Shown: positions 46,422 to 54,081 of the stretch, in pieces
Numbering within the stretch: the stretch's first letter is position 1
Layout of the letters: every line of letters starts with the position of its first letter
Origin: Magnetococcales bacterium
GTDB lineage: Bacteria > Pseudomonadota > Magnetococcia > Magnetococcales > JADFYX01
NCBI GenBank assembly: GCA_002753565.1
Contig: PEAM01000003.1
Coordinates: forward strand, 124,794-188,793
Direction: 5' to 3'
DNA length: 64,000 nucleotides
Position numbers and translations under genes: made by a program
Notes under the pieces: model-generated
Database searches by the model: none
What the model saw: only the letters and a program-made list of their open reading frames with translations
Told to the model about the DNA's origin: nothing

Positions 46422-47647
46422 GCCGCCGCCTCCTGGACCGTCAGTTGGCCGCTGAAGGCCTTCTGGAGGAGGGATTGTTTCAGCTCGGTCAGGGCATCCA
46501 GCTTGCGTTGGTAGAGGGCTTCGAGACGTTGGGTTTCTTCGGCCAGCTCCTGAAGTTTGTTTACAATTGTATTCTGTATGTTGACGGGCGGTAAGAAGAT
46601 CTCAAATTTCGCAACACTCTTACCGCCCAAATTTGGTTGAGCAGCACCATTTTCAAAACGCCGGATTTGCTGCCTGCCAAGCTCACTGGTCAGATAATAG
46701 TACAAATAAAGTCTTGATATCGAACTGCCGGGACGAATGATCATCAGCGAAGAAGCAATCGCCCCTTCGGTATATGGTTCAACAAAAGCTGTCTTTCCAA
46801 TAGTCGCACCACGAAGGCAATAGACAAGATCACCTGATCGAATTTTTCCACCTCTCAAAGACATGAACTTTTCACGGGTTATGTAGTTCATGCTCTCGCT
46901 GTCAAGGCTCCCATCGGGATTGATGTGTCCCGTGTTTATCCATGGAATACCATCGGAAACATATTCACTCTTGTTGGGATAGTTCTTACCCCGATCACCA
47001 TTTTCGAAAGAGCAAATTTTGCCAATCGTGGTTTCCACCCACCCGTCCCCCTTCCGGGAGAAGACGGCGTTGAGGTGGCTTTCGAACAGCTCCCGGGCGT
47101 TGGCCAGGTTGCGGCGGGTGTTGGCCATGGCCGCATCGATCCCGGCGAACGCCTTATCCAGAATGGCCACGATGCGGCGCTGTTCAGGGAGGGGGGGGAG
47201 ATGGATCAATATTTCTTTAAGAACTTTCACGGCGGCGACATTTTTTATGGCCGCACCTTTTGTTCTCATTCCAAGCTGGTCCTGGAAAGCTGGGCTCTGC
47301 ATAAATTGATACAGAAAATTTGTATTGATTGAATCCATGGGGGTTAATTTAAGTAAGGCCTGATTGATAATTCCTGGTCGGACTATTTCAGGAACAATAG
47401 CAACCTTCCCCATAGTACCTGAGCAACTCATAATCAAGTCCCCAGGCGAGACTTCAAAACGTCGCATATCTTCAAATTTTTTTGGATCTACGAAGTAGCG
47501 AATCTGATCAAACTGGTCATTAATGGCGTGTTGCTGTTCATATACAGCGAAGCCTTCAGGGACGAAACATGATTTTTTTAGGCTTCCTCCAAACGGGCCA
47601 CGAGTGAAATGGCAGATATCGCCAAATTTTTGCAATTCCCACCCCAT
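46418..47647 (-). CDS. hsdS: type I restriction-modification specificity subunit
   Basis: HsdS sets the recognition sequence for both modification and restriction. ATG 47647 overlaps the hsdM stop (TGATG), giving 409 residues rather than the longer open frame. There are two target recognition domains (about 1-165 and 215-365), each followed by a conserved helix: LPPLPEQRRIVAILDKAFAGID and LPPVNIQNTIVNKLQELAEETQRLEALYQ. The two half-subunits are similar in layout but differ in sequence, so a bipartite asymmetric target is expected. Confidence 0.93.
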   Translation of the reverse strand: MGWELQKFGDICHFTRGPFGGSLKKSCFVPEGFAVYEQQHAINDQFDQIRYFVDPKKFEDMRRFEVSPGDLIMSCSGTMGKVAIVPEIVRPGIINQALLKLTPMDSINTNFLYQFMQSPAFQDQLGMRTKGAAIKNVAAVKVLKEILIHLPPLPEQRRIVAILDKAFAGIDAAMANTRRNLANARELFESHLNAVFSRKGDGWVETTIGKICSFENGDRGKNYPNKSEYVSDGIPWINTGHINPDGSLDSESMNYITREKFMSLRGGKIRSGDLVYCLRGATIGKTAFVEPYTEGAIASSLMIIRPGSSISRLYLYYYLTSELGRQQIRRFENGAAQPNLGGKSVAKFEIFLPPVNIQNTIVNKLQELAEETQRLEALYQRKLDALTELKQSLLQKAFSGQLTVQEAAA

Positions 47648-49098
47648 CACACCATCCCCCGGATGTTCTCCAGAATCTCCGCGCTCTCGGCGTCCAGGGC
47701 AGCGATTTCGTTCAGGATCTCGGTGGGTTCGCGCAGGGGGGGGGCCTCCTCCCGGTTGGGGTTCTTCACCGACAGGTCCCAGGTCTCCGGGTCGATCTCG
47801 TCGGCGGCCACGCTCCACGATTTTTCGCTGTCGGCAAATCCATCCTGGAGGGTCACAAACTCCTCGAAGTCCGCATCGGTGAGTGCTGTGGTCTTGCCCA
47901 GGCTGCGGCCCGGGTCGAGCTGGTAGAACCATACACGGCGCGTTGGCGCGCCCTTCTCGAAGAAGAGCACCACCGTCTTCACCCCCGCCCCCTGGAAGGT
48001 GCCCTGGGGGCAGTCCAGAACCGTGTGGAGGTTGCAGCTCTCCAGCAGCTCCTTGCGCAGGGCGCGGGAGGCGTTGTCGGAGTTGGACAGGAAGGTGTTC
48101 TTGATCACCACCGCCGCCCGGCCCCCGGCGCGCAGGGATTTGATGAAATGCTGGAGGAACAGGAACGCTGTCTCCCCGGTCTTGATGGGGAAGTTCTGCT
48201 GCACCTCCTTGCGCTCCTTGCCGCCGAAGGGCGGGTTGGCCAGGATCACGTCGAAGCGGTCCCGCTCCTGAATGTCGGCGATGTTCTCCGCCAGGGTGTT
48301 GGTGTGGATGATGTTGGGGGCGTCGATGCCATGCAGGATCAGGTTCATGATGGCGATGACGTAGGCCAGGCTTTTCTTTTCCTTGCCGGTGAAGGTGCGA
48401 GTCTGAAGGGTCTCCAGCTCGCTGGCGCTCATCCCCTCATGGCGCATGAAATCGTGGGCCTCGCACAGGAACCCCGCCGACCCGCATGCGCCATCGTAGA
48501 CCCGCTCCCCCAGCCGGGGCCGGGTCACCCGGATCATGGCGCGGATCAGCGGGCGCGGGGTGTAATACTCCCCCCCGTTGCGCCCGGCGTTGCCCATGCG
48601 CGCAATTTTCTCTTCATACAGGGCGGACAGCTCATGCTTCTGCACCTGGGAGCGCATCTGCAAGGCGTCCATCAGCTCCAAGGCATCGCGCAGGCTGTAG
48701 CCGCTGCGGAACCTGTTTTTGATCTCGCTGAAGATCTCGCCGATCTTGTATTCGATGGTGTCCGGGCTGGCCGCCCACTGCTTGAACCCCTTCAGGTAGG
48801 AGAACAGCTCATCATCCACATATTTGATGAGATCATCCCCGGTCAAGGCGGTGTCGTGGTCGAAACTGCCGTCGGCCTTCTTGGGAGCGGCCCAGCGGCT
48901 CCAGCGGTGCGCGGCATCGATGATGTAATCATAGGGGCGGCCCACCAACTCCGCCTCCATGGCCCGCGCCCGCTCCAGGTCATCCAGGTATTTCAGGAAC
49001 AGCATCCACGACGTTTGCTCGGTATAGTCCAGTTCGGTGGTGCAACCGGCCTCCTTCCACAGCACGTCATCGATGTTTTTGAATGTCTGCTCGAACAT
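47647..49098 (-). CDS. hsdM: type I restriction-modification DNA methyltransferase subunit
   Basis: HsdM N6-methylates adenine within the HsdS target. The 483-residue product has the N-terminal HsdM helical domain, the family motif GRNGGEYYTPRPLIRAM, SAM motif I (DGACGSAGF, 202-210) and catalytic motif NPPF (288-291). It is first in the operon hsdM-hsdS-AlbA/ATPase gene-hsdR on the minus strand. All expected motifs are intact, so modification should work. Confidence 0.96.
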   Translation of the reverse strand: MFEQTFKNIDDVLWKEAGCTTELDYTEQTSWMLFLKYLDDLERARAMEAELVGRPYDYIIDAAHRWSRWAAPKKADGSFDHDTALTGDDLIKYVDDELFSYLKGFKQWAASPDTIEYKIGEIFSEIKNRFRSGYSLRDALELMDALQMRSQVQKHELSALYEEKIARMGNAGRNGGEYYTPRPLIRAMIRVTRPRLGERVYDGACGSAGFLCEAHDFMRHEGMSASELETLQTRTFTGKEKKSLAYVIAIMNLILHGIDAPNIIHTNTLAENIADIQERDRFDVILANPPFGGKERKEVQQNFPIKTGETAFLFLQHFIKSLRAGGRAAVVIKNTFLSNSDNASRALRKELLESCNLHTVLDCPQGTFQGAGVKTVVLFFEKGAPTRRVWFYQLDPGRSLGKTTALTDADFEEFVTLQDGFADSEKSWSVAADEIDPETWDLSVKNPNREEAPPLREPTEILNEIAALDAESAEILENIRGMV

Positions 49099-49249
49099 GA
49101 AATATCCCGCCTGATTGAAAAAGATTCCTTTGCCTCTGCCAAACCGGGATTATTGCAGAATCCTTGAGAAACAACAAGAAGTTATGATTTTGACTGGCTT
49201 TATTGCAAGCTTGATAGACCTGAGCCTGATGGGATATCCTCCAAGTTGA

Positions 49250-49789
49250 ATGCTCATCCGGCAAGTTTTAGGGCAGGACGTGACCACTCAATCTGAAATC
49301 GCAACCCATCTGGACTTATCTGAACGCCGTGTTCGGGATCTGCTCAAGGAGTTGGGGTTGCCCACTCGCAACCCAGATCTGGACCAAGTGAGGATCGCCT
49401 ATATTCGCCATTTGCGAGGAGTGGCCTCCCGACACAAATCGGAGACCGGCCTGGACCTGACCCAAGAGCGGGCCAAGCTGGCGGCAACACAGCGGCAGAA
49501 AACCAAAATTGAGGTGGCCAAACTGCGTGGGAAGTTGGTGCCTTCCGACGAGATTCAACAGACCATCTTCAATCTGGCCCGGCGAACCCGAGACCGAATT
49601 TTGCTCGTTCCTCATCGACTATCCCCGTCTGTGGCCGCCGATACTGACCCGATCAGCGTGGGGATGAAGATGGGAGAGGCGTTGCGCGAAGCACTGGAGG
49701 AGATATCCAACGACAGGATGGAAAACTTTCTACCGAATCCATCCGAGCCATCGATTCCTGATCAAGATTCCAGGCAGCATGCGGGTTGA
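49250..49789 (+). CDS. phage terminase small subunit-like protein
   Basis: This 179-residue product has an N-terminal HTH (QSEIATHLDLSERRVRDLLKELGLP) and a central helical region (RGKLVPSDEIQQTIFNLARRTRDRILLVPHRLSPSVAA) like Nu1-type small terminases. A GTG at 49280 (VTTQSEI) is an alternative start. There is no large terminase, so it probably redirects a helper phage's packaging machine to element DNA, as in PICIs. It is divergent from hsdM and lies next to the right end of the element. Confidence 0.75.
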   Translation: MLIRQVLGQDVTTQSEIATHLDLSERRVRDLLKELGLPTRNPDLDQVRIAYIRHLRGVASRHKSETGLDLTQERAKLAATQRQKTKIEVAKLRGKLVPSDEIQQTIFNLARRTRDRILLVPHRLSPSVAADTDPISVGMKMGEALREALEEISNDRMENFLPNPSEPSIPDQDSRQHAG

Positions 49790-49802
49790 GCGGTTGAAAC
49801 CC

Positions 49803-49823
49803 GTGTGTAATTCCTGTGTAATC
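49803..49823 (+). repeat. arm-type direct repeats, right end of element 1
   Basis: This is an exact 21-base match to 35882-35902, followed by a similar GCCA...GAAAA context. It lies about 130 bases inside attR and shares the TGTGTAAT pair, which supports both the element boundaries and the integrase arm-site reading. Confidence 0.7.
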
Positions 49824-49950
49824 ATGCCAAGAAAAGCCAGGATTCGGATAGAAGAATAGAGAACCATCAAAGCCATAGATACCCCGCAACAAATTGAAAA
49901 CTATATGTTACGGGATACCTACAGAAGAAACGAGAAACATCAATGTGAAT

Positions 49951-49984
49951 ACTCGTAATGAGCAGGTCGTCGGTTCAATTCCGA
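49951..49984 (+). repeat. attR core: duplicated tRNA-Thr 3' half
   Basis: This is an exact 34-bp copy of 35790-35823. The bases after it (AAGGTGTCTC) resemble the tRNA acceptor end with two mismatches, which would break acceptor pairing. No 5' half is present, so this is a tRNA remnant and not a second gene. Confidence 0.92.
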
Positions 49985-50005
49985 AAGGTGTCTCAATAAA
50001 ATCAG

Positions 50006-50038
50006 CGACTTAGACTGCTTTCTGTCTAAGTCGTTTTT
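50006..50038 (+). terminator. intrinsic terminator just right of attR
   Basis: A perfect 10-bp stem (CGACTTAGAC at 50006-50015 with its complement at 50024-50033), an 8-base loop and TTTTT at 50034-50038. Its position relative to the tRNA remnant mirrors the terminator after the intact tRNA-Thr. Confidence 0.85.
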
Positions 50039-50040
50039 GT

Positions 50041-50307
50041 TTGAGTCACCAATAAGTCACCACCAGAAATGCAAAACCATGATAGGTGGTGACACTCCCC
50101 AAGCTACGATTCCTGCCAAGGGTCGCATTTGAAACGCGACCATTTAAGGCCACCGCATAAGGGATTCCCTCCAAGGGTGTCGATCGGATCTACGCCCTTA
50201 TGATTCTCCCCCAGGGGTTAGATTTCAGATCCAACCCTTCCAATCTTGGTCGGATTTCAATCGCTACCCTTCCAACCAATGCGCAAATTTGCGCATTGGT
50301 ATATTCG
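50041..50307. promoter_or_regulatory. repeat-rich region: direct repeats, hairpin, tandem dyads and a 26-bp palindrome
   Basis: There is no gene in this stretch. Paired GTCACCA repeats (50045-50063), a 9-bp perfect hairpin (GTCACCACC at 50056-50064 with 50085-50093), and imperfect dyads at 50121-50141, 50173-50199, 50213-50239 and 50248-50268 follow one another. The latter three share ACCC- or GCCC-type right arms and GAT...ATC centres. A perfect 26-bp palindrome (half-site ACCAATGCGCAAA) spans 50275-50300. Attachment arm sites, operators or a replication origin are all possible. Confidence 0.6.
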
Positions 50308-51171
50308 TCACCCTCCCAACCTTGCCCTCAACGCTCTCCCTTTGGCGATCATGGCAGCAACCTCCTCCTGAGAACGGTTCGCAAAGTACTCGTTACGCTC
50401 CCGTTGTTCCCGAGCTTCCTTCTCTCTGGCCAGTCTGGCATCCTGTGCCGCTTTCCTCCGCTCAGCAACTCCAAGGGCGCGTTCTGGTAGAAACTCCCCC
50501 TTGGCGGCCAGCGTGGCCAGCTTTCTCGCGTACCCGGAAGGACTCTCTACAGGTTTAGTGGTTCCAGCCTCTGCGGCCTCTAGTCGGCCTGTAAGTTCGT
50601 CCAGGATGGTCTGAGCCATATCCGGCTGGTGGCCTGCAAGGTAGTGGGAGATCACCTTTTGTTCCTCGCCGGACAGCCTTCCAGGAAAAATCAAATCAGC
50701 ACAACCACCACCATCTGGTGGAGCAGGCTTCGTCTTCACCGGCTCCAGCTTCCTGGCCGGTCGTTGGTGTGGTTTGTTCTTTTCTTCTGTTCTCTTAGTC
50801 TGTTCCGGTAATCCGCCGCGATCGGGCTGAGCAATCCCTGGGGATTGGGGTGCCTGATCATTTTTGAACGCCACGCGAAGATGTGGAGGCACCCTCATGT
50901 GGTACCGGCTGGTGGAGCGGCCGCCACCGCTCTCACGTTTCAACCAGCCGAGTTCCTCCAACTGGCGGGTGATGACCGATACCCTGGCCAGGGAAACCCC
51001 CGCCCTTTCGGCGAGGGTTGCACGTGACGGCCAGCAGACCGGACGCTCCCGGCTGGCAAAACTGAACAAAGCGGTCAACACCCTGAATCCGGATGCGGCC
51101 AGACGTTGATCCAAAAGTGCGCCGATGGGGATCTGCGCGAACTGTCCGAAGTCGGCGGCCTGGGCATTCAT
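50308..51171 (-). CDS. helix-turn-helix protein, possible replication initiator
   Basis: I chose ATG 51171 (MNAQAADFGQFAQIPIGALL), with GGAAGGGGGTG upstream and an overlap with the previous stop (ATGA), over the longer open frame. The 287-residue product has a winged HTH (WPSRATLAERAGVSLARVSVITRQLEELGWLKRE, about 45-80), a Pro/Lys-rich linker and a highly charged C-terminal helix. It resembles phage or plasmid initiator-type HTH_36 proteins. The adjacent dyad array would suit an initiator, but a transcription regulator is equally possible. Confidence 0.65.
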   Translation of the reverse strand: MNAQAADFGQFAQIPIGALLDQRLAASGFRVLTALFSFASRERPVCWPSRATLAERAGVSLARVSVITRQLEELGWLKRESGGGRSTSRYHMRVPPHLRVAFKNDQAPQSPGIAQPDRGGLPEQTKRTEEKNKPHQRPARKLEPVKTKPAPPDGGGCADLIFPGRLSGEEQKVISHYLAGHQPDMAQTILDELTGRLEAAEAGTTKPVESPSGYARKLATLAAKGEFLPERALGVAERRKAAQDARLAREKEAREQRERNEYFANRSQEEVAAMIAKGRALRARLGG

Positions 51172-51404
51172 GACGCACCCCCTTCCCGGATCTGCCAGTC
51201 GGCAAGGATGGCCATGGAATCCTGGGCAGCATTCCAAGCATCGCACATGGCCCGAAAAGCCTCGTCTCGACCTTGAAAGTCACCGGTGGCGCGTAAGATA
51301 CCCATGGTGCGCCCTATTGCAGTGGTGGCCCGGAAAAGCTCCTTTTGATGTTCCAGGAACGGAAAAGGATCTGCCTCCTGGTGGGCAATCGCTTGAACAG
51401 CCAT
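51168..51404 (-). CDS. small hypothetical protein
   Basis: ATG 51404 (MAVQAIAHQE) follows GGTGGAGGTG and starts 2 bases after the previous stop, so I prefer it to ATG 51425. The 78-residue product is helical (TTAIGRTMGILRATG, AFRAMCDAWNAAQDSMAIL) with no recognised motif. It overlaps the HTH gene start and belongs to a tight four-gene minus-strand operon (52121 to 50308). Confidence 0.65.
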   Translation of the reverse strand: MAVQAIAHQEADPFPFLEHQKELFRATTAIGRTMGILRATGDFQGRDEAFRAMCDAWNAAQDSMAILADWQIREGGAS

Positions 51405-51405
51405 T

Positions 51406-51831
51406 TCACACCTCCACCGATTCAAGAGCCATAAGACCGGCCAGGCTGGAGACCGCCATTTGCTGGCTCGGCTTTTTTGGACACGGTTCCGACCATCGGC
51501 CAGGGAGCTTCCTCCCGGTCAGAGCCTCTCCCATGGCTTCCATGGCTCTCTCCAAATGGTCGGAGGCCAGCCGCCGTACCCGGTTGGATGTATCGGCGTC
51601 CGTGATGTGTCGGCTGGCGTTGAAGCGAGCCTTTTTCAAATGGCGGTTGGCCTGTGCCAGAGAAAATATCCCTGCATCCAGCTTTGCCTGCCGGTGGGAC
51701 AGTGTCGGATCGGTATGGGGTGGCGAAACACCACCCCCCTGCAGGAACACAACCAACTGGGACAATGCGCCAGGCTGAATCCGGCCAGGAGAATTCGTGG
51801 CCGTCGAGACGGCGGAAATCAATTTGCTCAT
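51406..51831 (-). CDS. hypothetical protein, paralogue of the next gene upstream
   Basis: This 141-residue product starts at ATG 51831 with GGGAGG upstream. Its middle part (FSLAQANRHLKKARF...RRLASDHLERAMEAMGEALTGRK) aligns with the adjacent 95-residue protein (HFLVQASNQLESARK...LASDSLQNAMTAYGISLAGRE), so the two arose by duplication. No family is recognised. The helical, charged character suggests a small structural or regulatory protein. Confidence 0.65.
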   Translation of the reverse strand: MSKLISAVSTATNSPGRIQPGALSQLVVFLQGGGVSPPHTDPTLSHRQAKLDAGIFSLAQANRHLKKARFNASRHITDADTSNRVRRLASDHLERAMEAMGEALTGRKLPGRWSEPCPKKPSQQMAVSSLAGLMALESVEV

Positions 51832-51833
51832 GA

Positions 51834-52121
51834 TTAAACCTCCCGTCCGGCCAGAGAGATACCGTAGGCGGTCATGGCGTTCTGCAGGCTGTCCGAGGCC
51901 AGGGTGATTTCCTCTGCCAACGGAGTGTTCCTGGCCTTCTTCCTAGCGCTCTCCAACTGGTTGCTGGCCTGCACCAAAAAGTGGACTGTTGTGTCGGTCA
52001 GATGCTTTGTTGACGGGTTGAGGCTGAATGGTCTGGGTGGCGTTGGAAATAAAACTACGGTTTCGGCTACTTTTTTGGATGCGCTGCGGATGTGGTTCGG
52101 GATAGGATTGCTGCAGTTCAT
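51834..52121 (-). CDS. hypothetical protein, paralogue of the next gene downstream
   Basis: This 95-residue product starts at ATG 52121 after CAGGAGGAATCATC, a very good ribosome site. It shares the L-QA...L..AR and LASD.L..AM.A.G..L.GR pattern with its neighbour at 51406-51831. It is the first gene of the minus-strand operon leading to the HTH protein. Function unknown. Confidence 0.65.
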   Translation of the reverse strand: MNCSNPIPNHIRSASKKVAETVVLFPTPPRPFSLNPSTKHLTDTTVHFLVQASNQLESARKKARNTPLAEEITLASDSLQNAMTAYGISLAGREV

Positions 52122-52556
52122 GATGATTCCTCCTGATAGGATTAGGAATTATTGTGGATTAGGACCGGATAAGTGCGGCAACACCTACCCGGTCCGCCTT
52201 TCCTTATCTCATACCTCCATTACTGAAAGTCTGCAACAGTAAAAATTCGGATACCGTGATTTATTTCAACTGCATGGAATAGATCGGGTTTTTGTGTTCC
52301 CGTCCAGTCGCATGACCTCCGTGAGGCATCACCACCTGTGACCCAGAATCTTTATCTGTTTTCAATGTGTTAAGTGAGATTTCAGTCAAAAACTTTCGAA
52401 ACCTGTTACCCCGTCTTACAAGCCCATCTATCGTCCATCCTGACACCGACCCAACATAATGATTTTATTTTAAAAAAACCGCTCTTATTAACTGGATAAG
52501 CGATTCGGATCTATGGCTTATGGTAATCAACATCAACGCAGGAACAGGAGGTAGCC
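52122..52556. promoter_or_regulatory. divergent intergenic region between two operons of element 2
   Basis: 435 bases between the minus operon (starting 52121) and the plus operon (starting 52557). It is AT-rich in parts (for example 52460-52500) and must hold promoters for both. A 61-codon minus frame at 52261-52446 lacks any family features. I see no clear promoter pair. Confidence 0.4.
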
Positions 52557-52769
52557 ATGAGAACCCAGGGCCACACAGATACAGCCAAACAGCAACCCGG
52601 AACGATAGCGCTTGATGACCTCTACACTGTTATTGACGACATCCGGTGCCACGAACTCAACCGCCAACGCCAATGGACTGAACAGGGCTGGGAAGACACT
52701 GGCGATTGGAGGGAAAGCAACGGAGTCCTGGACGCATTGGCCACCATCACACGCCGCTTCAACAAGTAA
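52557..52769 (+). CDS. small hypothetical protein, first gene of the DUF3489 operon
   Basis: This 70-residue acidic product (DDLYTVIDDIRCHELNRQRQW) starts at ATG 52557 with an ideal ACAGGAGGTAGCC ahead. No family is recognised. Three more genes follow on the same strand with short gaps, ending at 53837. Confidence 0.65.
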   Translation: MRTQGHTDTAKQQPGTIALDDLYTVIDDIRCHELNRQRQWTEQGWEDTGDWRESNGVLDALATITRRFNK

Positions 52770-52781
52770 AGGAGACCGAAC

Positions 52782-53012
52782 ATGATCATGATCCACACCG
52801 AGTGCAAACGACTGACAGACCGAAGCGAGGTCTACGCCACCATCATCGAGAGCCGGGATGGGGACTACGAAAACGCCACCATCAAGTTTGACAACACGCT
52901 CTTCACCGACCTGCAGGCCGATCGGTTTGCGGCCGAGTTGGCCGAACTGCTCAACCGGTACACCAACGACGATGTAAAGCTCGCCGACAACTTCATCGAG
53001 ACCAGCGAATAG
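52782..53012 (+). CDS. small hypothetical protein, second gene of the DUF3489 operon
   Basis: This 76-residue product starts at ATG 52782 after AAAGGAGACCGAAC. It has a beta-rich start (MIMIHTECKRL, VYATIIESRDGDYENATIKF) and a helical end (ADRFAAELAELLNRY). No known family. The intergenic GGAGACCGAMC pattern repeats before the next gene. Confidence 0.65.
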   Translation: MIMIHTECKRLTDRSEVYATIIESRDGDYENATIKFDNTLFTDLQADRFAAELAELLNRYTNDDVKLADNFIETSE

Positions 53013-53022
53013 GAGACCGACC

Positions 53023-53589
53023 ATGACCAACCTCACCCCCACCCAACGCACAGCCCTTGAGACAGCCGCCACCCGGCCGCAAGGAAACATCTTCCCGGTT
53101 ATCTCCGCCTCCGGGAAGGAACTGAATGGCGGCGCCGCAGGCAAGGTGATCAGCGCGCTCGCCAACAAAGGACTGGCACACGATGCCAGCCTCAACCCTC
53201 CTTACTGCAACTGGCAGATCTCCAACGCCGGGTACCAGGCCATCGGCCAGGAGCCACCGAAGAAGGAAGAGCCCACACCGGTTGAGGAGGAACCAGAGAC
53301 CACCAATGAGATCCTGGACAATTTCCTGGATGGCCTCGCGATCAAGATCCGCAGAGGCTCCAAAAAGGAGATGGTGATCGCCATGATGCTGACCGAGGGG
53401 GGAGCCAGCAACCTGGAGATCGCCGAGGCTACCGGCTGGGCTGCTCACACCATTCGCGGATTCATTGTCGGGACGCTTAAAAAGCAACTCGGCCTAGTCA
53501 TCGACACCGAGCGAGATTTTACCAGGGACACTACCGGCCGCAGAAAATTTTTCACCAACTACCGGATCGTCGGGAAGGAAGGCCAGTGA
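53023..53589 (+). CDS. DUF3489 domain protein
   Basis: This 188-residue product has an N-terminal segment (LTPTQRTALETAATRPQGN, GGAAGKVISALANKGLA) and a C-terminal winged-helix-like part (EMVIAMMLTEGGASNLEIAEATGWAAHTIRGFIVGTLKKQLGL) matching DUF3489, with an acidic Pro-rich linker between. The HTH-like C-terminus suggests DNA binding, but the role is unknown. TAGGAGACCGACC precedes ATG 53023. The end overlaps the next start by GTGA. Confidence 0.8.
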   Translation: MTNLTPTQRTALETAATRPQGNIFPVISASGKELNGGAAGKVISALANKGLAHDASLNPPYCNWQISNAGYQAIGQEPPKKEEPTPVEEEPETTNEILDNFLDGLAIKIRRGSKKEMVIAMMLTEGGASNLEIAEATGWAAHTIRGFIVGTLKKQLGLVIDTERDFTRDTTGRRKFFTNYRIVGKEGQ

Positions 53590-53837
53590 CCATCCAGGTC
53601 ACCGATACCTTTCGAGGCCGGTACAACTGGGTTGCCAATCTCCACGAGGTAGGCGACCCGGCTCTCTACCGGGTGCGGCGCTACAACCAGGCTGTCGAGG
53701 AGCTCCACCAGCTATTTCGCCAGATGAAAGCCATAGAGGCCGAACTGACCGCCTTGGGTGAGGAGATCGAAGGTAAAGCTCATGAGCATTGGACGCCGGA
53801 GGAGATCGCCACTGCGAAGGAGGAAGTTGCGGGATAA
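53586..53837 (+). CDS. small hypothetical protein, last gene of the DUF3489 operon
   Basis: This 83-residue product starts at GTG 53586 within the DUF3489 stop. It has an N-terminal VTDTFRGRYNWVANL and a helical acidic C-terminus (AIEAELTALGEEIEGKA). Coupling to DUF3489 suggests a shared role. A compact hairpin (CGCCCCA at 53844-53850 with 53854-53860) shortly after the stop may end transcription. Confidence 0.6.
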   Translation: MTIQVTDTFRGRYNWVANLHEVGDPALYRVRRYNQAVEELHQLFRQMKAIEAELTALGEEIEGKAHEHWTPEEIATAKEEVAG

Positions 53838-54081
53838 TGGGTGCGCCCCACGGTGGGGCGTAATTCTGGATATCGACCAGTTAACAGGTTTTGTGAACTC
53901 CAAACCTTCCAGCTCAGGAGGTAGAGCTCTGGCCGGATCGATAAGTACAAGTTTGTTGAGGATCAAGATTTCGCAATGATTTCCGCCGCTCCCCAAAACG
54001 GGGGAGTGGGAAATCGAGGGGTGAAGATCGAATACCACCTCACCATTGAAATGGGTAAAGAGCTTTCCATGGTGGAGCGGG
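53838..54081. other. intergenic region between converging units
   Basis: Holds a 7-bp GC-rich hairpin with a CGG loop at 53844-53860 but no T-run after it. Otherwise I see nothing convincing. Converging genes end here from both sides. Confidence 0.4.

Larger units (their letters stand above)
35790..49984. mobile_element. 14.2-kb integrated phage-satellite-like element (PICI/P4 type) with type I R-M cargo
   Basis: The borders are the 34-bp exact repeats at 35790-35823 (inside tRNA-Thr) and 49951-49984. Contents in order are integrase, RHH protein, AlpA-like regulator, primase-helicase, an iteron origin, two small genes, a four-gene type I restriction-modification operon and a lone terminase small subunit. 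There are no capsid, tail, portal or large terminase genes. Gram-negative phage-inducible islands are known for int-alpA-primase-terS order and similar size, so I infer a satellite that uses a helper phage for packaging. A non-packaged integrative element is the main alternative. Confidence 0.8.

Noticed and set aside
48025..49167. Long plus-strand frame opposite hsdM (380 codons)
   Set aside because: Antisense shadow of hsdM, with no recognisable domain.
49951..49995. Second tRNA-Thr gene
   Set aside because: Only the 3' half is present and the acceptor end has mismatches; no D arm precedes it. It is an attR remnant.
52261..52446. 61-codon minus-strand frame in the divergent intergenic region
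   Set aside because: No family pattern and only a weak start signal; the region more likely holds promoters.
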